DNA of 64,000 nt from contig NZ_JAGDEL010000005.1 of the NCBI RefSeq assembly GCF_017497975.1, positions 1 to 64,000 of the forward strand, read 5' to 3'. How positions within the stretch are numbered: the stretch's first letter is position 1; every line of letters begins with the position of its first letter. Both the position numbers and the translations under genes were made by a program. The notes below the pieces were generated by a model. That model was given only the letters and a program-made list of their open reading frames with translations, was not told where the DNA came from and did no database searches. This DNA comes from Metabacillus bambusae (GTDB taxonomy: Bacteria; Bacillota; Bacilli; Bacillales; Bacillaceae). This document shows positions 25,680 through 34,795 of this stretch, piece by piece.

Positions 25680-26080
25680 TATGCTTGCCCACCTTGACCA
25701 TATTGTTGCTTACGAGCATTTTGAATAACTTGTTTCCATGTATCGCGAAACTCAGTTACATGACCCTCTACTTCTTTTAAAATTTCTTTATCATTTTTTG
25801 TATTTGCTTCAATAAGTCGGTGGTTCAAATACTCGTACATAATAATCATATTTTTGGAAATATCAAGATCCATATTTAATGTAATCATCAATTCCGTGAT
25901 AATTTTTTGTGCTTTAATTAAATTTGTATTTTTTTCTTCAATATTAGACTGCTCTAACGCTTTAGTGGCTTGTCTAATAAATTTTAGGCATCCATTATAA
26001 AGCATCAATGTTAATTCACCTGGGGAAGCTGTACTGACTGAGTTTTGTTGATAGGCTTGATAAGGATTATTCATTGCCAT
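25679..26080 (-). CDS. fliS: Flagellin export chaperone FliS
   Basis: 133 residues with the FliS signature start NPYQAYQQNSVSTASPGELTLMLYNGCLKF and the C-terminal helix LNHRLIEANTKNDKEIL. It is the main flagellin chaperone and also binds FliW in B. subtilis. Part of the flaG-fliD-fliS-fliT operon. Confidence 0.96.
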   Translation of the reverse strand: MAMNNPYQAYQQNSVSTASPGELTLMLYNGCLKFIRQATKALEQSNIEEKNTNLIKAQKIITELMITLNMDLDISKNMIIMYEYLNHRLIEANTKNDKEILKEVEGHVTEFRDTWKQVIQNARKQQYGQGGQA

Positions 26081-26109
26081 TTTATTTCCACCTCTATTAT
26101 TTATGTTTT

Positions 26110-27630
26110 TTACATTGAGAATTGCTGCATTAGATAGGAGGACTGTTCATTTGATTTTTGAATCGCCTTTTCCATTGCTGTAAATTGTCTCCAGTAACGG
26201 TCTTCAATTTGTGTTAATCGGTCTTCAAATCGTTCAATTTGCTCTTCAACAGAATTTATGTTTTTCCCTATTGAAAATTGATTATTTACTTGTAGTGAGT
26301 TACCTGCTTTCTCTTCAATATTAGTAATTGTATTTTCAATTGTTGTACGAAGTCTCTTCGCAAGTCCTTTTGTCTCATCAGTTCCACCATCTGCATTAAA
26401 CAATTGGTAAATCGCTGAAGGATTCTCTTGGATTTTTTCTCGAAGCGTATCTTCATCAATCGTAAGTTTACCCTTTTCTAAGTAGTCAGAAGTAGTTGTT
26501 ATGCCAATATCTGATAACTGCTTAAACCCAGTAATATTTGTTGAGTTGTTAACAGGTGTATACAGGTTAATCCTCATACTATTCAAACCGTTTGAAAGAA
26601 TAGAATCATTTTTTAATAATCCACTTTTTGCTTTTTCCTCCCAAAGTTCAATAGCTTTTTCTTCCATCTCTTTTTTTTGTTCATCAGACAATGGTTGATA
26701 GTCACGGTAGCGTGTCTCTGACACCTTATCATTAATTGTTTTAATCACTTCATTGTATTTATCGACAAATTTAACAATTTTATCCATGATACCATCCACA
26801 TCTGTTGAAGATGAGATCGTAACTGAACCTGAATCAGTTGTAACACCTTTTGCCGTATATTCAATACCATTAATCGTAAATGTATTTGAGGTCTTCTCCA
26901 TTTGATAACCATTTACTTTTACAACTGCATTTGCACCTGCATTATGACCATCTAGAGTATTGTTAGTAAAAGTAAATCCTAAGTTTTCCATGAACGTTTT
27001 TGTATTTGCCTGTGAGGTTGCATCACTAGTATCTAATTCAATTTTTGCTCCGGAACCTGTATTTTTACTCGTAAAAACGATTGTCTCAGTGTAAGAAGTG
27101 CCATTATAGATTTTTTCCTTCATCGCGGTAACACCAAGGCTTGATGAATTAATTTTAGAAATGACATTATCAATTGTATCTGTAGCGGTAATTGCTATTT
27201 TTACATCACGTGGAGTTGTTGATCCAGGATCTGTTACTTTAAATTTAAGTTCAGTACTTTGCGCAGTATAACTAACCGTACCACTAGTCTTCCAGGTTTG
27301 TGCACTAGCCAATGAAACGACATCGATCGTTGATGTTATATTCGTTTGAGCGTTAATAGCTTTTGCAGATACCAAGGCTTCATTTGAACTAGTTACTGTT
27401 TTACTCAGGAATGTTGATTCTCTTCCAATGCTATCTTTGTTCGTGAAAAGCATATCATCTAACTCGGATAAAAGCTTATTCATATCACGGTAATTATCAC
27501 GTTGCCATTCAAGCGTCTGTTTCTTTTGTGTTAATTTATCTAATGGAATTCGTTCAGCTTTCATTAAGTCAGTTACTAACGAATCAATATCCATACCACT
27601 TGCTAATCCACCTATACGCATGGTTGCCAT
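26110..27630 (-). CDS. fliD: Flagellar filament cap protein FliD
   Basis: 506 residues. N-terminal MRIGGLASGMDIDSLVTDLMKAERIPL and C-terminal FEDRLTQIEDRYWRQFTAMEKAIQ are hallmark FliD coiled-coil ends. The middle (about 70-300) holds the surface-exposed, variable domains. It caps the growing filament and promotes flagellin polymerisation. Second gene of the flaG operon. Confidence 0.97.
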   Translation of the reverse strand: MATMRIGGLASGMDIDSLVTDLMKAERIPLDKLTQKKQTLEWQRDNYRDMNKLLSELDDMLFTNKDSIGRESTFLSKTVTSSNEALVSAKAINAQTNITSTIDVVSLASAQTWKTSGTVSYTAQSTELKFKVTDPGSTTPRDVKIAITATDTIDNVISKINSSSLGVTAMKEKIYNGTSYTETIVFTSKNTGSGAKIELDTSDATSQANTKTFMENLGFTFTNNTLDGHNAGANAVVKVNGYQMEKTSNTFTINGIEYTAKGVTTDSGSVTISSSTDVDGIMDKIVKFVDKYNEVIKTINDKVSETRYRDYQPLSDEQKKEMEEKAIELWEEKAKSGLLKNDSILSNGLNSMRINLYTPVNNSTNITGFKQLSDIGITTTSDYLEKGKLTIDEDTLREKIQENPSAIYQLFNADGGTDETKGLAKRLRTTIENTITNIEEKAGNSLQVNNQFSIGKNINSVEEQIERFEDRLTQIEDRYWRQFTAMEKAIQKSNEQSSYLMQQFSM

Positions 27631-27641
27631 TGTTATGCCCC

Positions 27642-27992
27642 CTAAACCTTTTCATCTATAATAAAGCCAAGAAATTCTGCCATCGCTGAATAAATATCAA
27701 GTAATTTTTTTGACGGAATTTCACGAACTACTTCATCTGTTTCGTTATCTACAATCGTTACATAATACTCATTCAACTTTTCATGAAATTCAAATTTAAC
27801 GTGTGTATATGACGCCTGAAGAAAGTCATTCATACTATTAACAATATTCTCGACTTCTTCTATTTTTGGTTTTTCTTCACTTTTTACCTGTATTTGTTCT
27901 TGATTTGTAGGAATTATCTCTTTATTTCCAGACGTTTTCGTAGATTCTATGTTGTGAGAAGCTAAAGGTGATGAAATTGGTTCAACAAACAT
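27642..27992 (-). CDS. flaG: FlaG family protein (YvyC)
   Basis: 116 residues with the FlaG core FEFHEKLNEYYVTIVDNETDEVVREIPSKKLLDIYSAMAEFLG. FlaG proteins influence filament length. It is the first gene of the operon, directly behind a near-perfect SigD promoter. Confidence 0.92.
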   Translation of the reverse strand: MFVEPISSPLASHNIESTKTSGNKEIIPTNQEQIQVKSEEKPKIEEVENIVNSMNDFLQASYTHVKFEFHEKLNEYYVTIVDNETDEVVREIPSKKLLDIYSAMAEFLGFIIDEKV

Positions 27993-28032
27993 TATTTACA
28001 CACTCCTCTACCATTCACTTGTTCTATTGATT

Positions 28033-28058
28033 ATATCGGCAATATTCTTTTTAATTTA
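28033..28058 (-). promoter_or_regulatory. SigD promoter of the flaG-fliDST operon
   Basis: Reverse strand: TAAA (28055-28058), 14-bp spacer, GCCGATAT (28033-28040), a full match to both SigD boxes. Confidence 0.85.
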
Positions 28059-28118
28059 ATAGTTTATATTAGTAATAATTGGATTAAATATTAAAAAAGA
28101 AATTTTTTATATATAGAA

Positions 28119-28163
28119 AACTCTAATCACGACGATATGGAAGATATGTCAATGATTAGAGTT
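28119..28163 (-). terminator. Terminator after the 533-residue flagellin
   Basis: AACTCTAATCA / TGATTAGAGTT stem followed by TTC-TATAT on the reverse strand. Confidence 0.7.
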
Positions 28164-28179
28164 ATAGTATGTTTTAAGC

Positions 28180-29781
28180 CTACTGAAGGAGTTGAAGAAC
28201 ACCTTGTGGTTTTTGATTTGCTTGAGCTAGCATGGATTGAGAAGCTTGGGAGAGGATGTTATTCTTTGTCATAGACATCATCTCTTTGGCCATGTCTGTG
28301 TCTCGAATACGTGATTCAGCCTCTGATAGATTCACATTATAACTAATGACATTACTTAAGGAATGTTCTAATCGATTTTGGAAGGCCCCATATTTTGTTC
28401 TTTCTGAAATCACTTTTTCAATCGCGTTATCAATGATCGAAATTGCAGTAACTGCACCACTGCGGGTTTCTAGGTTTACATTATCAATTCCTAACTTTTC
28501 TGTTCGAACATCTGATAGTTGAATAGATAAATTAGTTGATGAATTTGGCCCTGTATGTACGTTCATGTAGAATGGCCCTTCTTCATTCATTGGAGCCTGT
28601 CTTGGTGTAACAGTTGACGGTAGAGTTAAGCCATAAAATGTATTAACAGTTCGAGAACCTCCTGCTCCTATTGTATCTGCATTCCATAAAAGAGCATAGC
28701 CACTATCACCGATTGATGAGTTCGAATCAGACCATCCAACATTACTTACTGAACTATATGCCCCAATCCGAAATTCGTCTGGAGCTTCGATAATATCTGA
28801 ACCTGTAATAACACCTGTTGCTTGAATATCAGCTCCTGTATCATTAAAAACATTAAATGTACTTGGAACATTTCCACCTGTATATGCTTCATCTTGAGTG
28901 ATCGTAGCTCCATTTACGATGAAAGGTGCACTATCATCCCCTCCAAGCAATACATCCATATGGAAATAAAAACCTATATTATGATTTGAAGAATCACTAT
29001 TTGTTGCTTTATAAGTAATTTCATATTTATCTTCTACTATTTTAATGTTTTGAACGACATTTACTCCAGTGCCACCTACATTTGAATATGTTGTATTATA
29101 TTCTGTTGCACTTACCTGAGTGGTTGAACCTGAAATGCCTCCATTCCATAATCGGTGCTGTGTCCCATCAATTAAAACGGAAGGGCTTGAAGTACTACCT
29201 GACCCATAAATTAATGGTTGGTTATTATCATCAGAGGTTTCAGGAAAACCTTCATTCGCTCTAAAACTCGCTCTACCACTTGAATCAACAGATAAGGACA
29301 AAACATTTTCATAACTAGGAGTCGTCGTAGTTGTTGTTGATCCAGCATATGGATGTGGATTTGTACCATTTAATAATTTCATCGCGTTATATTCGATATT
29401 ATTTGCTATATGATTAATACTTTCTTTAAGCTGCTCAATTTCCTTTTGAATTGCTTTTCGATCCGCATCAGTCAATGTATCATTAGCAGCTTGAATAGCT
29501 AGTTCTCTCATTCTTTGTAAAATCGGGTTGTTAATCTGTGCAACACCACCCTCTGCAACTTGAACTAAAGAAATGCCATCCTGTATATTTCGTTCCGCCT
29601 GTTCTAAACCTCTAATTTGCCCTCTCATCTTCTCAGAAATGGCTAATCCTGCTGAATCATCGGCAGCAATATTAATTCGCAGACCAGATGAGAGTTTTTC
29701 TGAAGCTTTTGCTGTTTGAGCATTGTTTGTTTTTAATTTATTTAATGAATTTAGTGATGATATATTATGTCTTATAATCAT
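28180..29781 (-). CDS. Flagellin with a large beta-rich insert domain
   Basis: 533 residues. The N-terminal ~140 (KLSSGLRINIAADDSAGLAI, KMRGQIRGLEQAERNIQDGI) and the C-terminal ~130 (SEAESRIRDTDMAKEMMSMT to NQKPQGVLQLLQ) are ordinary flagellin D0/D1. Between about 141 and 403 lies a Thr-rich linker and a domain rich in beta-prone, Ser/Thr/Gly/aromatic sequence (GTQHRLWNGG, FYFHMDVLLGG, ALLWNADTIGAGGSRTV, NTFYGLTLP). It looks like an extracellular beta-sandwich, perhaps adhesive or glycan-binding; no enzyme motif was seen. The ribosome site is GGGGGG. No clear SigD box was found upstream. Confidence 0.85.
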   Translation of the reverse strand: MIIRHNISSLNSLNKLKTNNAQTAKASEKLSSGLRINIAADDSAGLAISEKMRGQIRGLEQAERNIQDGISLVQVAEGGVAQINNPILQRMRELAIQAANDTLTDADRKAIQKEIEQLKESINHIANNIEYNAMKLLNGTNPHPYAGSTTTTTTPSYENVLSLSVDSSGRASFRANEGFPETSDDNNQPLIYGSGSTSSPSVLIDGTQHRLWNGGISGSTTQVSATEYNTTYSNVGGTGVNVVQNIKIVEDKYEITYKATNSDSSNHNIGFYFHMDVLLGGDDSAPFIVNGATITQDEAYTGGNVPSTFNVFNDTGADIQATGVITGSDIIEAPDEFRIGAYSSVSNVGWSDSNSSIGDSGYALLWNADTIGAGGSRTVNTFYGLTLPSTVTPRQAPMNEEGPFYMNVHTGPNSSTNLSIQLSDVRTEKLGIDNVNLETRSGAVTAISIIDNAIEKVISERTKYGAFQNRLEHSLSNVISYNVNLSEAESRIRDTDMAKEMMSMTKNNILSQASQSMLAQANQKPQGVLQLLQ

Positions 29782-30038
29782 TGGTTTCCCCCCAAAAGAA
29801 CCCTTTATATATGTAATATCTTCATTTCACCACACTTAAAAAGTGAAAAATATGTAGTCTAAATTTACTTTTAACATAACCATCTAGTTCTAAAGCACTA
29901 TTATTATCGGTAAAAAATGATAAGTCTTTAATATTTATCATTTATATATAAATTTTTATAAACACCACAATACTAAATTGTGAAGAATAAACTGGAATTA
30001 AGTATTGACTACTCCTACTTGATCTATAGAAATAAAAT

Positions 30039-30064
30039 AGACACTAGGATTATACCTAGTGTCT
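30039..30064 (-). terminator. Terminator after the protease flagellin
   Basis: AGACACTAGG / CCTAGTGTCT stem, then ATTTTATTT on the reverse strand. The rest of the 300-bp gap between the two flagellin genes (29782-30083) shows no gene. Confidence 0.8.
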
Positions 30065-30083
30065 TAGAAAGTGTTTCTTACTC

Positions 30084-31865
30084 TTAGCCCAATAGTTGTA
30101 AAACACCTTGTGGCTGTTGATTAGCCTGGGCTAACATAGCTTGCGTTGCTTTGGAAAGAATTGAGTTTTTCGTTTGATTCATCATTTCTTGCGCCATATC
30201 CACATCTCTTATTCGAGATTCAGAAGCGGTTATATTTTCTTGGCTGTTTAAACTAACAGATAAAGCATGCTCTAACCGATTCGTCATTGCTCCAAAACGT
30301 GAACGGATACCTGAAACTGTTGTTATTGCATTATCAAAAGAAGTAATGCCACTTTGAGCATCCGCTGAGACATCTACATTGTTAAGTCCCAAACTTGCAC
30401 TATCCGTTTTAGCCAAAGCAACATCCATTGTTTGACTTGAATTTGCACCGATATGAAAACTCAGTGGTGCATCGTTTTCGGTTGTACTTGGAAAGATCTC
30501 TATCCAATTTTGCATCGGATCATCTGATGTTCCAGGAGCAACTAACGTATCTTCCACCACATTATCAGCGTTTTTACCTGTTATAATCGAACCAACATCA
30601 ATGGCCGAAACATCCCCACCTGCAGCCGTATAGGCTGTATCATAATCTGTATATATACTTTTTACAAACGCATGACCATTCGTTTTAAAGTCATTAATGA
30701 AATCAGTTAGGCTTCCCCAGCTAGTTGAAGGATTCGTAGAAGAAAGCGAATTGAAGATATCATCAACCGATTTATCTCTTGCTCCACCATTATAAAGAGC
30801 ACCTAAAAAATCTTTATAATCAGTTAGACTGCCACCACTTTCAGCACTTATATTAGCGTCTAAGTAACGAACAGCAGCATAGGCAGCAGCATAATTCAAA
30901 CTTTCTCCGCCCCATGATTGCCCATTTCCAACTGCATTTAGAACATCATCAATAGCCTCATCTACAGTATCTCCGCCACTAATTAAATTCCTAACCTCTC
31001 CAAATAAGCGATCTGCTCCACCTTTTAAATACTCAGCTGATCCTTCATTGAACCACTTAGGCACAGCAAGATCCCCAAAACTGCCATCATTATTAAGATC
31101 TTGATCCATATTTAGCGTTCGATCAAATACTGCATGGACCATTTCATGGGCAATGGTTCGATCCAAATAATTAAACGGATCATCATTTCCATTAGGAGCT
31201 ACAAAGGATGTAAAATCTGACATATCCACATGAAGTTCAATATTAGTGCCTTCATTAGTCATCGGGTTGATACTCGCACTTACATATGCTAATGTTCCAC
31301 TTGCTCCATCAATACTATCATCAAGGAAAATCGTAATCGACTGGTTATCCCCTGTAAGACCGAAATAATCCCTAATCATTGCCTCAGAGTTTTGTAGCAT
31401 ACCAGGCAATGCAGCCAGCATTTGCTCCTTTACAGAGTTTGAGGTAGAAGAACGATTTAAGAGTTTTATTTTATTAAACTCAGTATTTTTCGATATACTA
31501 TCAATCTCTGTCTTTATCTGCTCGACTTCTTTTTGTATTGCCGCCTTATCTTCCTGTGTTAAAGTGTCATTAGCAGCTTGAACAGACAATTCTCTTCCTC
31601 TTTGTAGAAGACTATGTGTCTCATTTAATGCACCCTCTGCTGTCTGAAGCAAAGAAATACCATCCTGTATATTACGAGAAGTTTTCTCTAAACCTCTGAT
31701 TTGCCCCCTCATTTTTTCAGAGATTGCTAGACCAGCTGCATCGTCTGCTGCTTGGTTGATACGTAAGCCGGAGGATAGTTTCTCCATTGATTCAGAAGTG
31801 TTTTTTCCTGTTTGGGTAAGGATTCTGTGCGTATTTAGCGCTGAGATATTATGGGTTATTTTCAT
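30084..31865 (-). CDS. Proteolytic flagellin (flagellinolysin-type)
   Basis: 593 residues. Flagellin D0/D1 at the N-terminus (1-135, KLSSGLRINQAADDAAGLAI) and the C-terminus (about 466-593, SESRIRDVDMAQEMMNQT to NQQPQGVLQLLG) flank a zinc metallopeptidase domain. The zinc motif is HEMVH at 240-244 (codons around 31134-31148) and a downstream WFNEGSAEYL (271-280) supplies the third ligand, E274 or E278. This is the flagellinolysin design, in which thousands of protease domains are displayed along the filament. It has its own SigD promoter and sits next to a glycosylation cassette. Substrate is unknown. Confidence 0.93.
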   Translation of the reverse strand: MKITHNISALNTHRILTQTGKNTSESMEKLSSGLRINQAADDAAGLAISEKMRGQIRGLEKTSRNIQDGISLLQTAEGALNETHSLLQRGRELSVQAANDTLTQEDKAAIQKEVEQIKTEIDSISKNTEFNKIKLLNRSSTSNSVKEQMLAALPGMLQNSEAMIRDYFGLTGDNQSITIFLDDSIDGASGTLAYVSASINPMTNEGTNIELHVDMSDFTSFVAPNGNDDPFNYLDRTIAHEMVHAVFDRTLNMDQDLNNDGSFGDLAVPKWFNEGSAEYLKGGADRLFGEVRNLISGGDTVDEAIDDVLNAVGNGQSWGGESLNYAAAYAAVRYLDANISAESGGSLTDYKDFLGALYNGGARDKSVDDIFNSLSSTNPSTSWGSLTDFINDFKTNGHAFVKSIYTDYDTAYTAAGGDVSAIDVGSIITGKNADNVVEDTLVAPGTSDDPMQNWIEIFPSTTENDAPLSFHIGANSSQTMDVALAKTDSASLGLNNVDVSADAQSGITSFDNAITTVSGIRSRFGAMTNRLEHALSVSLNSQENITASESRIRDVDMAQEMMNQTKNSILSKATQAMLAQANQQPQGVLQLLG

Positions 31866-31940
31866 GGGTTTTCTTCCTTATAATTTTTAATTAACTGATA
31901 TGTTTTTATTGAACGTATCTAACAAAATGCTTTGATTTTT

Positions 31941-31967
31941 ATATCGTCAGTTTTTTTTCATTTTTTA
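31941..31967 (-). promoter_or_regulatory. SigD promoter of the protease flagellin
   Basis: Reverse strand: TAAA (31964-31967), 15-bp spacer, GACGATAT (31941-31948). It leaves a leader of about 70 nt. Confidence 0.8.
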
Positions 31968-32264
31968 GCTAAGTCCACAATATTTTCCTCTAACTTGCTT
32001 GAAAGTGTCCTTAAGACAAACTTATTAATCTGATACTTGATTATGATTACTTTTCAATCCTCTGAAAAAAGATTCTCACTTATACAAAAAGGTACCTCTT
32101 TTACCAGCTTGAAAATAGAGCTGAGAAGAGACAGAGTCCTAATTGTACGTCGTATTTGTATAATATTAAGAAAAACATTCTCCAGAATTAATAAGCAAGT
32201 AATTACACAGCTATCATATGTAAAATACAAATAAACATCGTTTTATTTCACATTTTGCACAAAA

Positions 32265-32309
32265 CAACCGGCCATTCAATCATCTTATAATTTCCTGAAT
32301 GGCCGGTTG
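32265..32309. repeat. GC-rich hairpin between divergent SigD promoters
   Basis: CAACCGGCCATTCA / TGAATGGCCGGTTG, a perfect 14-bp stem with a 17-nt loop, in otherwise very AT-rich DNA. No T tract follows on either strand. It lies between the protease flagellin and the sugar genes; 31968-32380 otherwise shows no supportable gene. Confidence 0.7.
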
Positions 32310-32380
32310 ATTTATAATTATTTTGGTCTTTTATTAACTAGAAAAATAGAGTTACATTAAAAAACATTTATTATCTTCTA

Positions 32381-32405
32381 TAAAGTAAATATATTTAGCC
32401 GATAA
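32381..32405 (+). promoter_or_regulatory. SigD-like promoter of the sugar-biosynthesis genes
   Basis: TAAA (32381-32384), 13-bp spacer, GCCGATAA (32398-32405). The spacer is 1-2 bp short, but the -10 is nearly perfect. Confidence 0.6.
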
Positions 32406-32459
32406 TACAAATGAAACAGAAGATTATTTGGTCGTTAAAATGGAGAGGATATTAAATAT

Positions 32460-33431
32460 ATGCTAAATTTTACAAGTGATATAAAGAATGAAACTATTTT
32501 CATAACTGGCGGAGCAGGTTTTATCGGATCAACATTAGCTGGATTACTAGTTGCTAATAATAAAGTGATTATATATGATAACTTTGCTAGAAATTCTATA
32601 AAGGACAAGCCATTTTTTAATCATCCAAATCTTACTCTTATCCAAGGAGATATATTAGACTTAGCTTTTTTAAAGGATTGTATAAGCACAGCTACTTACA
32701 TCATTCATTGTGCTGGAATCGCTGGAATCGATACAGTTGTAAAAAGTCCAATAACTACTATGCAAGTTAACATGGTTGGTTCTGCAAATTTATTAGAAGC
32801 AGCTAGCGGATTACCAAATTGTAAGAGAGTAATTTGTTTCAGTACTAGCGAAGTATTTGGACAAATAGCCTTTCAATCTAATGAAACAAGTCCTGCAGTT
32901 TTAGGGGCTGTTGGAGAAGCAAGATGGACATATGCTGTGAGTAAGTTGGCTGAAGAACATTTGGCTTATGCATATTTTAAAGAGAGAGGACTACCAACTG
33001 TGACCGTTCGCCCTTTTAATGTTTATGGACCAGGTCAAGTTGGAGAAGGTGCTTTAAAAGCATTTATTACTAAAGCACTGAAAAATGAAGATATAACCAT
33101 CCATGGCGATGGAACACAAATAAGGGCATGGTGTTATGTAGATGATATGGTTGAAGGAATTATTCATTGTATGACATCCCCGAACGCTGTAGGAGAATCA
33201 TTCAATATTGGAAACTCTAGAACTGTCACAACCATTTATGGTTTAGCCAACACTGTTATACGAGTATTAAATTCAAGCTCAGATATTCGATTTGTTCCAA
33301 AAACATCAGCAGATATTGAATTACGTATACCAAGCACACAAAAATCTAAAGAGATAATAGGCTTTGAAGCTAAAGTTGACTTAGAGGAAGGAATTCTAAA
33401 AACTGCTAATTTTTACAAGGAGAGATTGTAA
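32460..33431 (+). CDS. NAD-dependent sugar epimerase/dehydratase
   Basis: 323 residues, extended short-chain dehydrogenase. Rossmann motif TGGAGFIGS (16-24), catalytic Y158-x3-K162 (YAVSK), nucleotide-sugar motifs [10 protein letters not shown] and [14 protein letters not shown]. It would convert an activated hexose to a 4-keto or 4-epimer form. The stop overlaps the next start (TAATG), so it is coupled to the aminotransferase. Lying behind a SigD-like promoter and beside flagellin genes, it probably makes the flagellin glycan donor. The exact reaction is not determined. Confidence 0.85.
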   Translation: MLNFTSDIKNETIFITGGAGFIGSTLAGLLVANNKVIIYDNFARNSIKDKPFFNHPNLTLIQGDILDLAFLKDCISTATYIIHCAGIAGIDTVVKSPITTMQVNMVGSANLLEAASGLPNCKRVICFSTSEVFGQIAFQSNETSPAVLGAVGEARWTYAVSKLAEEHLAYAYFKERGLPTVTVRPFNVYGPGQVGEGALKAFITKALKNEDITIHGDGTQIRAWCYVDDMVEGIIHCMTSPNAVGESFNIGNSRTVTTIYGLANTVIRVLNSSSDIRFVPKTSADIELRIPSTQKSKEIIGFEAKVDLEEGILKTANFYKERL

Positions 33432-34546
33432 TGATAAGACTTTCTCAACCGATTATTAGTGATGAAGAAATTAATGAGGTTACAAAAGTATTAAAAAGCG
33501 GTATGTTAGTTCAAGGTAAATATGTAGAGCAATTTGAGAAGTCTCTCAAACAATATATTGGAGCAGATTACACCCTAGCTGTATCCAGTGGCACTGCTGC
33601 CCTACACTTAGCATTAGCGGCGTTAGATATTAAGCAGGGGGATGCCGTCTTTATCCCTGCATTTACATTCCCTGCAACCGCAAACGTTGTAGAAATACAG
33701 CGCGCTCGCCCTGTATTAGTAGATGTTGAAATGGACACTTATAATATTTGCCCTGATAAGCTAGAAGAGAGCATTAAAAATTGGACGGGGGCTGAAAAAC
33801 CAAGGGCTATTATCGTTGTACATGAATTTGGGGCACCATGTAATATGAAGAGAATTATGGGAATAGCCCAAAAATACAATCTATATGTAATTGAAGATGC
33901 AGCATGCGCTTTAGGAACAAAATTTCAAGAAAAACATGTAGGGACATTCGGAGACATCGGCTGTTTTTCATGGCATCCACGTAAAGCAATTACCACTGGA
34001 GAAGGTGGTGCCCTAGTCACCAAAGATGAAAAATTATATACACGATTAAAAATGTTAAGAAACCACGGAATCCATAGAGATGAGAGTGGTAATATTGATT
34101 TTCTTTTACCAGGATTTAATTACCGATTAACTGATTTTCAAGCAATTTTAGGGGATATGCAATTAAAAAAATTTGATCAATGGCTAAAAAAACGCGAAGA
34201 ATTGATAAATGTATATATTGAAGAATTAGAAGATAATCACAAAATCTCTCTACCATTTAATATAGAGGGGCATGCTTGGCAAACCTTTATGGTTGTTCTT
34301 CCAATAGATATCCATCGAAAGCAGATCATGGAATGGATGTTTGAAAAGAAAATTGAAACTAACCTAGGTGCACAAGCTATCCATATGCTCCAATATTATA
34401 AGGAAAAGTACAATTTCGATGCTAATACATACCCAATAGCTAAAAGGCTTTATTATAACGGGTTAGCTCTTCCATTGCATCCAGCTTTACTAAAAGAGGA
34501 AGTTCATTTTATTTGTAACACATTCAAGAAAATATTAAAAGGATAA
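33431..34546 (+). CDS. DegT/DnrJ/EryC1-type sugar aminotransferase
   Basis: 371 residues, PLP-dependent. Characteristic VSSGTAALHLALAAL, VIEDAACALGT (Asp for the pyridine nitrogen) and SWHPRKAITTGEGG, with K185 as the likely Schiff-base lysine. It would add an amino group to the 4-keto sugar made by the preceding enzyme, giving an amino-dideoxy or amino sugar. It overlaps the epimerase by one base. Confidence 0.9.
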   Translation: MIRLSQPIISDEEINEVTKVLKSGMLVQGKYVEQFEKSLKQYIGADYTLAVSSGTAALHLALAALDIKQGDAVFIPAFTFPATANVVEIQRARPVLVDVEMDTYNICPDKLEESIKNWTGAEKPRAIIVVHEFGAPCNMKRIMGIAQKYNLYVIEDAACALGTKFQEKHVGTFGDIGCFSWHPRKAITTGEGGALVTKDEKLYTRLKMLRNHGIHRDESGNIDFLLPGFNYRLTDFQAILGDMQLKKFDQWLKKREELINVYIEELEDNHKISLPFNIEGHAWQTFMVVLPIDIHRKQIMEWMFEKKIETNLGAQAIHMLQYYKEKYNFDANTYPIAKRLYYNGLALPLHPALLKEEVHFICNTFKKILKG

Positions 34547-34640
34547 GTGGTTTCACAATTCCGCATTAAAAATATCTCTTTTTAATAAAGATAAATGGAA
34601 ATACACTTTTACTTTTGTGAAATAATGGGACCCATCAAAT

Positions 34641-34686
34641 GGAAAAAGACTCATTCTATATGTTATTTTAGAATGAGTCTTTTTCC
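34641..34686. terminator. Bidirectional terminator between convergent glycan genes
   Basis: GGAAAAAGACTCATTCTA / TAGAATGAGTCTTTTTCC, a perfect 18-bp stem with A5/T5 flanks; it serves both the plus-strand aminotransferase and the minus-strand acyltransferase. Confidence 0.9.
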
Positions 34687-34795
34687 ATTTCACTAGCTAT
34701 AAGGTGCAAACGAAAGGAATCACTTAAATAAAAAGGATCAATATATTTATACTCAATCCCTAATTTACTAAAAAATACAAAAAGCAGGTTATTTA

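Noticed and set aside
32037-32234. 65-codon basic plus-strand frame between the protease flagellin and the sugar genes
   Set aside because: No ribosome site, low-complexity basic composition, no recognised family; it lies in the AT-rich divergent promoter region.
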